The notes under the pieces: model-generated
The model's database searches: none
What the model was told of the DNA's origin: nothing
The model's input: only the letters and a program-made list of their open reading frames with translations
Shown: in pieces, positions 1-9,076 of the stretch
How the letters are laid out: every line of letters begins with the position of its first letter
Position numbering within the stretch: position 1 is the first letter of the stretch
Position numbers and translations under genes: made by a program
NCBI GenBank assembly: GCA_965267335.1
Contig: OZ253953.1
Coordinates: forward strand, 372,001 to 436,000
DNA: 64,000 nucleotides
Direction of reading: 5' to 3'
DNA from: G965267335 sp965267335
GTDB lineage: Bacteria > Bacteroidota > Bacteroidia > Cytophagales > JAAEPT01

Positions 1-298
1 TAAACTTGGGGAATATTTTCATGGTGCTGATTTTGTTTTTCTACCATTCAGAGATATTGAAAACTCAGGATCATTAATACTCGCAATGGGCTTCAAAAAA
101 GCTATAATTGCGCCAAACACAGGAGTAGTTTCAAGAAGACTGAAACAACAATCTCACCTTTTATATGACAAAACAATTACTGAACTTTCCGAAACACTAG
201 AAAAAATAACAAGGGAAGAGGTAGATCAGATTGGTGAGTCAAACTATGAAGCACTCAAACAATTCGAATGGAGCGATTTCGCTGAAGCCTTCCGTTAA
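1..298 (+). CDS. Glycosyltransferase, C-terminal part (truncated by window start)
   Basis: The reading frame is open from base 2 to a TAA at 296-298; no start is visible, so this is the last ~98 codons of a gene beginning upstream. The visible part contains FLPFRDIENSGSLILAM, which matches the end of the nucleotide-sugar binding half of GT-B glycosyltransferases (the E/SGS region followed by the A-P-N-x-G turn), and then a C-terminal helix rich in charged residues. It lies 2 bp before the next glycosyltransferase, in the same direction, so it is part of the polysaccharide operon. Donor and acceptor cannot be told. Confidence 0.7.
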   Translation, partial: KLGEYFHGADFVFLPFRDIENSGSLILAMGFKKAIIAPNTGVVSRRLKQQSHLLYDKTITELSETLEKITREEVDQIGESNYEALKQFEWSDFAEAFR

Positions 299-300
299 TT

Positions 301-1455
301 ATGGCAGCCAAGAAGAAAATACTTTTTGTGACTCAAAGCTTTGGTCAGTTTACAAACGGACCTGGTACCTACACTCATTATCTTTGGGAAAGTTTTAGAA
401 ACGACCCTGACATTGAATTTCACGTTGTAGCTCTAAACTCTACAATAGATGATCCAAATATTCACCTGGTTGATTCTAAAGTAAAATCTTCAACCTCCCT
501 GCTACAATCAAAAAGAATCTATAAATCTGTAGCTGACAAGGCAATAGAAGTTGCTCAAGGTATGGGACCCGGTGTTATCGTTCACTGTAACGTTTGTATT
601 TATTCCCATTTGCTCAAGCATAGTCTAACTGTATTTGGACAGATCAATGATTATGACAGCGCAGAAATACTTTCCAAGCTGTCCTATACATTAAAAAACT
701 TTGGCTGGAGACGAGTGTTATCCTTAATGGCTCGTAGAAAGAAGGAAAAATTCATGGTCAAAAGACAAAATCTGACAATCTGTAATTCAGATTTTACAAG
801 AGAGCGAATTATAGCTCTTTATGGGATAAAAAACACAGACCGCGTTATCACGATTCACAAAGCAGTTGACCTGAGTGAATTCCAAAAGCCAGCAGGTTTC
901 ACCAAAAAACCTAACGGAAAATTCAACCTTCTTTTTGTTGGATCAAACTGGCGCAGAAAGGGGCTCAATACTATTCTTCGGAGTTTACCCTTGGTAGATG
1001 ACACAATAGAGCTTACTATAGTTGGGCCTACAAAAGGTGAAATACAAAGTATTCTGCAACCAACGGTGAACAATCTCGGACTAAAAGAAAGAGTACACTT
1101 CCTTGAGAAAGTAGAAAGAAATAAGCTTCGGGAGTACTATTGGCAGGCTGATGCATTTGTAATGCCTTCCTTTGACGAAGCATTTGGGGTAGTATTACTT
1201 GAGGCAATGGCAGGAGAAACGCCAGTTATTGCGAGCTCCGTTGGGGGCATCACAGAAATAGTAAAAGATGGGGCCGGACTTTTAGTTGACCCCGGAAATC
1301 ATAATATGTTAGCTGAAGCAATAAATAAGCTGTATCTCAACTCTGAATTAAGAAACGAACTCATTGCAAAGGGTCTTGAAAAAGTTCAGTTGTTTACTAA
1401 GGATATTATGATAGAAAAGCTCAAAAAAGTTTATTTGGATGATCGATACTCCTAA
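301..1455 (+). CDS. Glycosyltransferase family 4
   Basis: A cytosolic or membrane-associated GT-B enzyme of 384 residues that would transfer a sugar from a nucleotide donor to a growing polysaccharide. The N-terminal half begins with a Rossmann strand (KILFVTQSF, residues 6-14) and a Gly-rich acceptor loop (FTNGPGTYTHYLW). The C-terminal half has FVGSNWRRKG (212-221) and the family EX7E motif at E293 to E301, followed by the P-V-I-A-S-S-V-G-G donor loop. It starts 2 bp after the preceding stop and overlaps the next gene by 17 bp, so the genes are translationally coupled. Sugar specificity is unknown. Confidence 0.88.
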   Translation: MAAKKKILFVTQSFGQFTNGPGTYTHYLWESFRNDPDIEFHVVALNSTIDDPNIHLVDSKVKSSTSLLQSKRIYKSVADKAIEVAQGMGPGVIVHCNVCIYSHLLKHSLTVFGQINDYDSAEILSKLSYTLKNFGWRRVLSLMARRKKEKFMVKRQNLTICNSDFTRERIIALYGIKNTDRVITIHKAVDLSEFQKPAGFTKKPNGKFNLLFVGSNWRRKGLNTILRSLPLVDDTIELTIVGPTKGEIQSILQPTVNNLGLKERVHFLEKVERNKLREYYWQADAFVMPSFDEAFGVVLLEAMAGETPVIASSVGGITEIVKDGAGLLVDPGNHNMLAEAINKLYLNSELRNELIAKGLEKVQLFTKDIMIEKLKKVYLDDRYS

Positions 1456-2611
1456 AGCAAATGCACGATATCTAAATTTTCTATTTCTTGCGCTGGCGAT
1501 TATATTCCCCCTTTTCATTACCGCTCGCACAGTACTACAGTTGCCCCAATCGCTTTTTTTTGGTACAACTGCCTTAGTTTTCATATTGGTTCTACTGGGA
1601 ACCTATTTTAACCCTTACATACAAATTAAGGGAGTGGTATACCTCATTCTGGTATATGTGATCTGTTTTGCATTTGTCAATATTAAGTTTGCCATGGACC
1701 CTGCCGATGCAAGAAACAAATGGATCATATGGATTGTATCACTTTTCGTTTTAATGCGGCTAACGGTATGCATTGATTACGAAAACCTCCATAAGTTCAT
1801 GGAGCGGATTCCATGGATTCTTTTTATAGGCACAACAATTTCTGTACTCCTCACTATTGATGATTTTGGTAAAGCAACTAGTAGAAACAATAGTATAGGA
1901 TTGTATGCCGGAGCGGCTTTTGTTGCAGCTTTTTATAAGAAAGGGAATACTAGATTATTGCTGCTTTTTTTCTCGGCTATCTATATTTACGGTTCCTCAT
2001 CAAGGGCAGCACTTTTAGGAACAGGTATAGCCGTAATACCATTGATATTATATAGTATGAGGTTGAGGCGGTTCTATCTTTATCTTCTCCCCATATTTAT
2101 TTTACTAATTTACTTCGCTCCTGAAATTGAACAGGTGACCGGTGAATTTTTTCAGAGAAAGGCATTAGCAGGTAATGCATTGGAAGCCCTTCTCGATTCT
2201 CAGGGTCAGCGAGAGTACCTTTTTGAAGTAGGAGCACTTCTGGTAGCTCAAAGGCCTTACTTAGGATATGGGTTGGGTGATGGTTATATTGAACTGGTAA
2301 TACTTGGTGACGGAGAGAAAACTGTTCACAATGGTTATCTGACCACCTTCATAGAAGTAGGTATACCATTCGCTATGACCATATTCATCAGCATGATAGT
2401 ATCTTTTTTTAACCTAGTGCGAGACAGATTTTTGAACAAAGATTACAAAGTGGTAACCCTTTGTTTCTTTGGATATATACTCATCAGAGCCTACTCAGAA
2501 AATTACCTGATATTCAATTCAGCCAACAACGTTTCACTAATATTTTTTGCTTTATTGCTTACCTTCTTATTCAGACCTAAACAAGTACAAAGCACCGAAG
2601 AAGACGAATGA
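1439..2611 (+). CDS. O-antigen ligase / Wzy-type polymerase family membrane protein
   Basis: A 390-residue polytopic inner-membrane protein with about ten hydrophobic segments, the length expected for the Wzy_C/O-antigen ligase superfamily. Two features place it there: the S-S-S-R-A-A tract near residue 185, which resembles the conserved Arg region before the large periplasmic loop, and the loop sequence with RPYLGYGLGDG and VHNGYLTTFIEVG (the conserved H-N near residue 300). Members either polymerise lipid-linked repeat units or ligate glycans to lipid A or protein, and the sequence alone does not decide which. The ATG at 1439 lies inside the preceding gene; the downstream neighbour starts on its stop codon (ATGA). 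Confidence 0.8.
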   Translation: MIDTPKANARYLNFLFLALAIIFPLFITARTVLQLPQSLFFGTTALVFILVLLGTYFNPYIQIKGVVYLILVYVICFAFVNIKFAMDPADARNKWIIWIVSLFVLMRLTVCIDYENLHKFMERIPWILFIGTTISVLLTIDDFGKATSRNNSIGLYAGAAFVAAFYKKGNTRLLLLFFSAIYIYGSSSRAALLGTGIAVIPLILYSMRLRRFYLYLLPIFILLIYFAPEIEQVTGEFFQRKALAGNALEALLDSQGQREYLFEVGALLVAQRPYLGYGLGDGYIELVILGDGEKTVHNGYLTTFIEVGIPFAMTIFISMIVSFFNLVRDRFLNKDYKVVTLCFFGYILIRAYSENYLIFNSANNVSLIFFALLLTFLFRPKQVQSTEEDE

Positions 2612-3690
2612 AGAGTATTATTGTCATATTAAAGAATCCGAATTTTCACCTGATCAGTATTTATGAAGAACTGAGAAAACAACAGAAATATAATATCTCA
2701 TACTACTGTTGGGAGGACTTGCCGGAATACCGAAAAAATAATAATTGGGAACTCCCGGAGAATTTAAAAGTAGGGTTTGACCCCAAAAATGAGTTGAAAA
2801 AATTGATCGCTGCTGATATACTCGTTTTTCATGGTATAATTGCGCCTTTTCCAAAAAACCTCCTTTTGTTTAGAAAAATGCTCAAAAAAAGGAAATCAAT
2901 TTTCATGTCAAGCGAAGGCTTTGAGCGCTCACATACTAAAGGTATTAGAAAAAAGATATTTCAGTGGCTTGTAAACAGTCCGAAAGTAACCTATTTGGCC
3001 ATAGGGAAAAATGCTCACTCCGACTATAGAAGTATGGGGATGACCAAGTGGAAAATGCGGAAATTTGCTTTTTCAGAGCCATACCTACCTGCTCCTGAAA
3101 ATGCGCACGCAGATACCAAGGAGATTAATATTATTGTTCCCGGAAGGCTAGTCGAGATAAAGAACCTACCATCACTTTTCGAAGCCCTTTCTGAATATAA
3201 AGGAGATAAGGAAGTCAAACTTCATCTGGCTGGTGAGGGAGAGCTAAAAGAAGAATTAAAAGCCCTGGCACATAAACTCGACATCGCTGACAAAGTAATA
3301 TTTACCGGACAGTTGCACCAACAGGAACTGCATGAACTGTTCCTTGCAGCCCACTTTTTGGTTCTTCCATCTCATTATGATGGATGGGGAGTTGTGATCA
3401 ATCAGGCCCTCCACTATGGATTGCCCGTATTGATTTCAAAAAATGTGCGTAGCGGACAAGATTTTCTGGTTGATCATAATAAAAATGGATATATCTTTAA
3501 TGATCAATCAGAATTTAATAATTACCTGAAACGCTTAATCGAAGAAAACGACACAAGACGTTCATTCGGTAAAGTTGCTCGTGAAAAATATGACTTGTGG
3601 AGAATTGAAAATATTGCTAAAAGATTATCCGAAGTTTTTGAAAATCCAGCGATAGATTTTGAGGAAGGTCCATTAAAAATAATACCATAA
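2608..3690 (+). CDS. Glycosyltransferase family 4, variant catalytic motif
   Basis: A 360-residue GT-B glycosyltransferase. The donor-binding domain is clear: IVPGRLVEIKNL (176-187), LAGEGELKEEL, and LPSHYDGWGVVINQAL. The position usually held by EX7E reads D258...Q266, so both acidic residues of the motif are changed; this is tolerated in some GT4 subfamilies but could alter specificity or activity. The N-terminal domain is short and contains SSEGFERSHTKG. The start overlaps the previous stop (ATGA at 2608-2611) and the next gene begins 3 bp after its stop, so it is coupled within the polysaccharide operon. Confidence 0.85.
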   Translation: MKSIIVILKNPNFHLISIYEELRKQQKYNISYYCWEDLPEYRKNNNWELPENLKVGFDPKNELKKLIAADILVFHGIIAPFPKNLLLFRKMLKKRKSIFMSSEGFERSHTKGIRKKIFQWLVNSPKVTYLAIGKNAHSDYRSMGMTKWKMRKFAFSEPYLPAPENAHADTKEINIIVPGRLVEIKNLPSLFEALSEYKGDKEVKLHLAGEGELKEELKALAHKLDIADKVIFTGQLHQQELHELFLAAHFLVLPSHYDGWGVVINQALHYGLPVLISKNVRSGQDFLVDHNKNGYIFNDQSEFNNYLKRLIEENDTRRSFGKVAREKYDLWRIENIAKRLSEVFENPAIDFEEGPLKIIP

Positions 3691-3693
3691 ACA

Positions 3694-4986
3694 GTGGAGA
3701 AAAAGAATAAAAAAATTATTGTCTTTTATGCCTGGGGGCAGACAAATGCAGGAGATCATGCGCTTGGTGTGGGAGCGCTAAGTTTTCTACGATCAATCGT
3801 TCCTGAGAATGAGCTGATTATTGTAAGTCGGTATGGTTCTCAAGAAAACGAATTTGACATTTCTCGCAGATCAATAAATGAAATTTTCCCTGAAGTAGAG
3901 GTGCTCCCTAGCCCATTTAAGTTCAACAGGAAAAATAAATTCAATCACTTTATGCAAAAGGTGAGTGGGTACCTGGTCACACAAATATGCCAAAAGGCTC
4001 CAGGGCTTGGTAAAATGCTTTATGGAAAGAGGCCAGCAATAAAGGCACTACTACAATCCCGCTTAGTATTGATAAATGGAGGGAATCTGTTTTACTGGAA
4101 CAAATATAGAAAGACCTTATCCAGGCTTGTGGCATTTTCCTTTCCCGTTTACTTTGCCAAGAAACATAACATCAAAGCTGGTTTCCTACCCCAAACCGTG
4201 GGTACTCTTGAGGGTGAAAAAGGTAAGAAACTGGGAAATGTCTTTAATATTGCTGATGTGAGAATGTTCAGAGATTCACAATCAGTAAAAAATATTGAAA
4301 CCCATTATTCTTTGGGCGACAATTATCTATTGAGTCCTGATCTTGCCTATTTTCTCACCACAGGTAAAAAGGAATACGATACCCTTGACCAATACGGTTT
4401 GCAAAAAGACAAATTCGTTACCGTTACCTTAAGGGATGAATCTTTGGGAGATTATGGTATTGCGGATTTTGAAAAAGATAAACAGGAAACTCAAACGCTC
4501 GTAAAAGACATATTTACTGAACCACTGGCTCGTCTTAACAAAGAGGATGGTATGCAAATTTGCATTGTTGTACAAGTGGAAGGTGATCGAGATGTATCGA
4601 AAATGGTGCAAAAAGCATTGAAAGAAGAACATAATGTCGATTGCGTTTTGATGGAGTGCTTTGATCCGATTGAACTGGTCGGCTTCTATAAATATGCCAA
4701 TCAATTGATTGCTATGAGACTTCACTCTCAGATTTTTGCAATGGTTGAAGGAACACCTACCATAGGAGTTTGGAGAGAACGCCTGGGCCGAAAAATTCCT
4801 TCGATGATGGAGGACATGGGACTCAATGAGCTGGCCCTTGAGTTGAACAAAACAAACAAAGAGGAGCTTTACACTGCCGCTAAGAAAATAATTGACAACA
4901 GAGCTCAACTCAAGGAGGGAATACTCTCTTATCTTGAAAAAAATAAAGAACGATCCAGAGCATACCTAAGACAGTTCCTTGATTAA
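3694..4986 (+). CDS. Polysaccharide pyruvyl transferase family protein
   Basis: A 430-residue protein of the CsaB/PssM-like pyruvyl transferase superfamily, which adds ketal-linked pyruvate from phosphoenolpyruvate to a sugar of a surface polysaccharide. The sequence shows NAGDHALGVGAL near residues 18-29 (family G-D-x-x-L), LINGGNLFYW around 126-135, RMFRDSQSV, and the C-terminal MRLHSQIFAMVEGTP from residue 341, containing the conserved Arg-x-His. The start is a GTG 3 bp after the preceding stop; no in-frame ATG lies nearby. The next gene starts within its stop codon (TAATG). Some members are sulfhydryl or other transferases, so the chemistry is an inference. Confidence 0.82.
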   Translation: MEKKNKKIIVFYAWGQTNAGDHALGVGALSFLRSIVPENELIIVSRYGSQENEFDISRRSINEIFPEVEVLPSPFKFNRKNKFNHFMQKVSGYLVTQICQKAPGLGKMLYGKRPAIKALLQSRLVLINGGNLFYWNKYRKTLSRLVAFSFPVYFAKKHNIKAGFLPQTVGTLEGEKGKKLGNVFNIADVRMFRDSQSVKNIETHYSLGDNYLLSPDLAYFLTTGKKEYDTLDQYGLQKDKFVTVTLRDESLGDYGIADFEKDKQETQTLVKDIFTEPLARLNKEDGMQICIVVQVEGDRDVSKMVQKALKEEHNVDCVLMECFDPIELVGFYKYANQLIAMRLHSQIFAMVEGTPTIGVWRERLGRKIPSMMEDMGLNELALELNKTNKEELYTAAKKIIDNRAQLKEGILSYLEKNKERSRAYLRQFLD

Positions 4987-6887
4987 TGAATAAGGCTAAA
5001 AGAATAATTAACCTCATAAATAATATGGGGTTGAGGTATGTTCTTTTTCGAGCGAGTTATGAGCTGAAAAGAAAACTTGGGCTTTTAAAAAGGAAATTCC
5101 CTACCCAAATTCAGGCGAATCGCAAACCAAACCTTCAGGACTGGCGCGACAGTAAAAGCGCCTTTTTCTTTCAGTCCAATAAAGATATTGGTCACTTCAC
5201 CCTTTCTGATGCAGCTCTTAATGAACTTCAAGAAGAGTTTGTTGCTTATAAAGAAGGAAAACTAAAGTTTTTCAATGCCCGATATGTAAGCCTTGGAACT
5301 AACTATGATTGGCTTACGAATCCCACCTCTCAACAAAAGTATTTACCGCTTCAGCATTGGACCAAAGTCGAAGACCTGGACCCCATCAAAGGAGATATAA
5401 AGTTCGTTTGGGAAAAATCCAGATTTACTTTCTTATACCTGCTTATCAGATATGATTATCATTTTAAAAACGATCAGTCTCAAATAGTTTTTTCGGAAAT
5501 CGAAGATTGGATTGACAAAAATCCACTCAATATGGGGCCTAACTATAAGTGTAGCCAGGAAACCTCACTGAGAATTTTGAACTGGACATTTGCCCTTCAT
5601 TACTATAAACACTCCAACAATCTCACTGAATCACTTTTTGATAAAATACTGGATTCCATCTATGGCCAACTCCACCATATCAGAAAAAACATTGATTTTT
5701 CACGTATCGCAGTAAGAAACAACCACGCAATTACAGAGACCTTAATGCTTTATTTATCAGGGATATTCTTTCCACAGTTTGAAATCACAAAACGGTGGTC
5801 AGCAATAGGCAAAAAGTATCTTGAGCAAGAGATTGATTACCAAATATATCCTGACGGTTCATACCTCCAATTTTCTCATAATTACCATCGAGTTGTAATC
5901 CAATTGGCAACCTGGGCTTGTGTTTTGGGAGATAAGAGCAATGATCCTCTCTCTGACAAGGCGAAAAGCAGAATCGAAAGAACTCTCCACTTCCTTTACC
6001 AGCATCAGGCAAGTGATAAGAACGGACATCTCCCGAACTATGGTAACAATGACGGGGCGCTATTTTTTAAATTAAACCAATGCGAGTATAGAGATTACAG
6101 GCCACAGCTAAACGCATTATACTACTACTTCAACAAAACAAGTCTTTATGCCCACGGTGACTGGAACGAGGACCTCATGTGGTACTTCGGTATTGATCAG
6201 GCCAAACATATTCCGGTGGAAAGAAAAAGTCAATCTTTCGACACCGGAGGCTTCTATATTCTGAGAAACGAGGAAACCTTCTTGTCCATAAGATGTGGTA
6301 CATACAAAGATCGTCCTGCACAGGCAGACAATTTACATCTGGACTTGTGGTATCAGGGTGTTAATCTTTTACGTGATGCCGGAACCTATAAATACAATAC
6401 AGACTCAGAAGAACTCAAGTTTTTTATGGGCACCAGTTCACATAATACTGTTATGATAAATGGCCAGGATCAAATGCAAAAAGGGGGCAGGTTCATCTGG
6501 TACAACTGGATTAAGGAGGCCGAAGGTCAGCTCAGAACAGAAAAAGATGGGCAATATTTCGAAGGAAGTATTGTGGCTTTTAAGCACCTTGGGAAAAACA
6601 TTAGACACGAAAGAAAAGTATTCCTTTCAGGCAGAGATGAAATTCAGGTTGAGGTTCAGGATCAGGTGCACAACGCAGCGGGTATAAAAACCCTTCTCTG
6701 GAATCCGCATCCAGAGTTTTTTACAAAAGGGTATACACTCAAGGTGATGGATGAAAACGGAACAGAAATTGAACCAGAAATAGAAAAATCCTGGTATTCC
6801 AGTCATTATGGGGAAAAAGAAGAATGTCAACAATTTCAATATCCTTCTGAAAACGGTTTATTCAAAACAATCATCTCCAAAGGGTAA
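4986..6887 (+). CDS. Heparinase II/III-like polysaccharide lyase
   Basis: A 633-residue protein with an N-terminal (alpha/alpha) toroid and a C-terminal beta-sandwich like heparinase II/III and oligo-alginate lyases. Visible landmarks are RNNHAITE (about residues 243-250, the Asn-His pair), QFSHNYHRVVIQLATW (catalytic Tyr region), and ADNLHLDLWYQG with SSHNTVMINGQDQM in the sandwich. There is no signal peptide. It is the last gene of the polysaccharide operon, and lyases of this family are frequent in Bacteroidota exopolysaccharide loci, where they probably trim or edit the polymer instead of degrading external glycan. The ATG overlaps the previous TAA. Confidence 0.85.
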   Translation: MNKAKRIINLINNMGLRYVLFRASYELKRKLGLLKRKFPTQIQANRKPNLQDWRDSKSAFFFQSNKDIGHFTLSDAALNELQEEFVAYKEGKLKFFNARYVSLGTNYDWLTNPTSQQKYLPLQHWTKVEDLDPIKGDIKFVWEKSRFTFLYLLIRYDYHFKNDQSQIVFSEIEDWIDKNPLNMGPNYKCSQETSLRILNWTFALHYYKHSNNLTESLFDKILDSIYGQLHHIRKNIDFSRIAVRNNHAITETLMLYLSGIFFPQFEITKRWSAIGKKYLEQEIDYQIYPDGSYLQFSHNYHRVVIQLATWACVLGDKSNDPLSDKAKSRIERTLHFLYQHQASDKNGHLPNYGNNDGALFFKLNQCEYRDYRPQLNALYYYFNKTSLYAHGDWNEDLMWYFGIDQAKHIPVERKSQSFDTGGFYILRNEETFLSIRCGTYKDRPAQADNLHLDLWYQGVNLLRDAGTYKYNTDSEELKFFMGTSSHNTVMINGQDQMQKGGRFIWYNWIKEAEGQLRTEKDGQYFEGSIVAFKHLGKNIRHERKVFLSGRDEIQVEVQDQVHNAAGIKTLLWNPHPEFFTKGYTLKVMDENGTEIEPEIEKSWYSSHYGEKEECQQFQYPSENGLFKTIISKG

Positions 6888-6921
6888 TTCTCAGTGAAGA
6901 CCGATTTCATATATTTGTGAT

Positions 6922-8556
6922 ATGCATCGGCTTGTTTTTCTCAGGTACTTCATAGCTCTGCTGTTTGTAGGAAACCTTCAAGCACAGCAGGAATTCAACT
7001 ATTATGATACGTTAAGGGGCACCAATTCAAAATTTCGTGCCTGTTATGATGTAACCTACTATGATCTTAACCTCACCATAGTTCCGGATCAAAAGTATAT
7101 TGAAGGCTACAACGCAATTCATTACAAAGTTCTAACCGATTTTGATACCCTTCAACTGGATTTGTTCAATAACTACATCATCGACAGTCTGACCTGGAAT
7201 GATGAACAAATACGATATCGAACTGACTCCAATACCATATTCGTTTTATTTGATGATCAGGTCCAAAAACAAGGTCAGGCAGGAATAATAAAAGTCTACT
7301 ACTCAGGATCTCCCATTGAAGCCAAGAATGCTCCATGGGACGGTGGTTTCGTATGGAGTACGGACAACTCAGGGGAGCAGTGGGCAGGTGTAGCCTGCGA
7401 AGGTATTGGTGCGAGTCTGTGGTGGCCATGCAAGGACCATTTATCAGATGAACCTGACAGTATGGGAATTCACCTAACCGTACCTGCCAATTTAGACTGT
7501 ATTTCCAACGGCCGTCTCAGAACTATTGAAGACAAAAAGGATTACAAAACGTATAATTGGGACGTCTCCTATCCTATTAACAACTATAACGTCACCTTTT
7601 ACCTTGGCAATTACGAACTAATCCAATCCAAGTATTCTACCAAAGATGGAGAACAACTGAATATCTCATACTACCCCTTAAAACACAATCTTGAAAAGGC
7701 GCAAAAATATTTTGAAGGACAAGTGGTACCCATGCTGAGTGCTTATGAGAACTATTTTGGCCCCTATCCGTTCCTAAAAGATGGTTATAAGCTTGTTGAA
7801 GCGCCTTACTGGGGCATGGAACACCAAACGGCCATTGCCTACGGCAATAAGTACCAGATAAATGATTTTAACTTTGACTTCATCATAATTCATGAGTCGG
7901 CACATGAGTACTGGGGTAATTCAGTTTCGGTAAGTGATCACGGAGAAATGTGGATTCACGAAGCTTTCGCAACCTATATGGAATCCCTTTTTCTTGAATT
8001 CAGGGACAGTCTTAGTGCAGCAGAAAAATATCTTGCTGAGCAAAAGCTGAGGATTAAAAATGAAGTACCCATTCTTGGTCCAACCGGTGTAAACTTCGAC
8101 CGGTGGCCTGATGCAGATATGTACTACAAGGGAAGTTGGATTTTACACACATTGCGTAGCTGTACTAATAACGATAGCCTATGGTTTGGAACGCTGAAAA
8201 TGCTCTACAAGACTTTCCAGCTACGGCAAATAAACACTAATGATATACTGTCTTTCTTTGATGAAAATCTCAATTTCAAGGCATCTACTCCTTTGAATTA
8301 TTACCTCAATGACACAACCAATCCGAGGCTGGTTTATAAATTAATCAAACACACAAAGAAAAAATCTACCCTTTCTTATAAATGGATTAACGTCCCGGAA
8401 GACTTTTCTTTGCCGATTCTCTTCAAATATTCTAATGGTAGTAGCTCCATGGAAATTGTCGAAAGCCATTGGAAATCGAAGGAATTGAAAAAAATAAATT
8501 ACATCGAAATCCCTGAGAAAAAATATCTGATTGATGTTCAGCAACTCACCGAGTAA
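6922..8556 (+). CDS. Secreted M1-family metallo-aminopeptidase-like protein
   Basis: A 544-residue zinc peptidase with a signal peptide (about residues 1-21, ending LQAQ). The N-terminal beta-sandwich domain (25-230) is followed by the M1 substrate signature in the form G298-M-E-H-Q, then HESAH at 324-328 and the third zinc ligand E347, exactly the HExxH-x18-E spacing of gluzincins. An IHEAFATYME helix follows. The usual large C-terminal helical domain is missing, so this is the short M1 form common in Bacteroidota, probably working in the periplasm or at the surface. It has its own upstream gap after the polysaccharide operon and ends 1 bp from the convergent lipoprotein gene. Confidence 0.9.
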   Translation: MHRLVFLRYFIALLFVGNLQAQQEFNYYDTLRGTNSKFRACYDVTYYDLNLTIVPDQKYIEGYNAIHYKVLTDFDTLQLDLFNNYIIDSLTWNDEQIRYRTDSNTIFVLFDDQVQKQGQAGIIKVYYSGSPIEAKNAPWDGGFVWSTDNSGEQWAGVACEGIGASLWWPCKDHLSDEPDSMGIHLTVPANLDCISNGRLRTIEDKKDYKTYNWDVSYPINNYNVTFYLGNYELIQSKYSTKDGEQLNISYYPLKHNLEKAQKYFEGQVVPMLSAYENYFGPYPFLKDGYKLVEAPYWGMEHQTAIAYGNKYQINDFNFDFIIIHESAHEYWGNSVSVSDHGEMWIHEAFATYMESLFLEFRDSLSAAEKYLAEQKLRIKNEVPILGPTGVNFDRWPDADMYYKGSWILHTLRSCTNNDSLWFGTLKMLYKTFQLRQINTNDILSFFDENLNFKASTPLNYYLNDTTNPRLVYKLIKHTKKKSTLSYKWINVPEDFSLPILFKYSNGSSSMEIVESHWKSKELKKINYIEIPEKKYLIDVQQLTE

Positions 8557-9030
8557 TTAGTCAAATAATGCTGATTGCTCAACAAACTTCTTCCTGCGCA
8601 CACTAATCGTATCGAATTTTGACACGACTTCTCGGTCAAATTTCTCGAAGTCAAAATGGTATTCCTCTCGTCTTGCGATTTTTCCAGCTGCCCGAGCCAA
8701 GGAATCAATATTGTCAACCAAAAAATCTATCGTAGTCAATATACTCTCCTTAAAATTCTGATCTTCATCAATGGACTCCACAGCAATAGTTTCTCTTTTG
8801 AGGGTTCTCCATTTTCCTTTGTATTCCTTAGCAAAAGTACGCCTTGATTTTTCCAGAGTATCAGTGTCTGCTATCCAGCCGAAGTCATCCACCATTTCCT
8901 CATAAGTATGCTTGAGGTCATTGTGAATATTTACTAGCTGATTGTGATATTTGGCCAACTCTTTCTTGTTATCAGAACAAGAAACGAGCACCATAACTAT
9001 CAGCAATAATATGTAAGCCTTAATACGCAA
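8557..9030 (-). CDS. Small lipoprotein of unknown function
   Basis: A 157-residue protein with a type II signal peptide: a basic start, a hydrophobic stretch, and a lipobox VLVSC with the lipidated Cys at residue 18. The mature part is highly charged and helical with many Glu, Lys and Asp, and no motif I recognise. The best start is a TTG at 9030; the next in-frame Met falls inside the signal peptide. It lies tail-to-tail with the M1 peptidase gene, 1 bp apart, and 46 bp downstream of the ArsM-like gene's stop on the same strand, so it could be read through from the arsenosugar operon. The product is probably anchored in the outer membrane, facing the periplasm. Confidence 0.7.
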   Translation of the reverse strand: MRIKAYILLLIVMVLVSCSDNKKELAKYHNQLVNIHNDLKHTYEEMVDDFGWIADTDTLEKSRRTFAKEYKGKWRTLKRETIAVESIDEDQNFKESILTTIDFLVDNIDSLARAAGKIARREEYHFDFEKFDREVVSKFDTISVRRKKFVEQSALFD

Positions 9031-9076
9031 ACCTTATTGCGAATATATGAAAAGTGGCTAGCAATTCTCGACAATC

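Noticed and set aside
4429..4908. A 159-codon minus-strand frame inside the pyruvyl transferase gene
   Set aside because: It is a shadow of the conserved plus-strand gene, with improbable composition (many Phe, His, Asn).
6910..6917. TATATTTG as a -7 promoter box for the M1 peptidase gene
   Set aside because: It matches TAnnTTTG but ends only 4 bp before the ATG, and no TTTG box lies at the right distance upstream.
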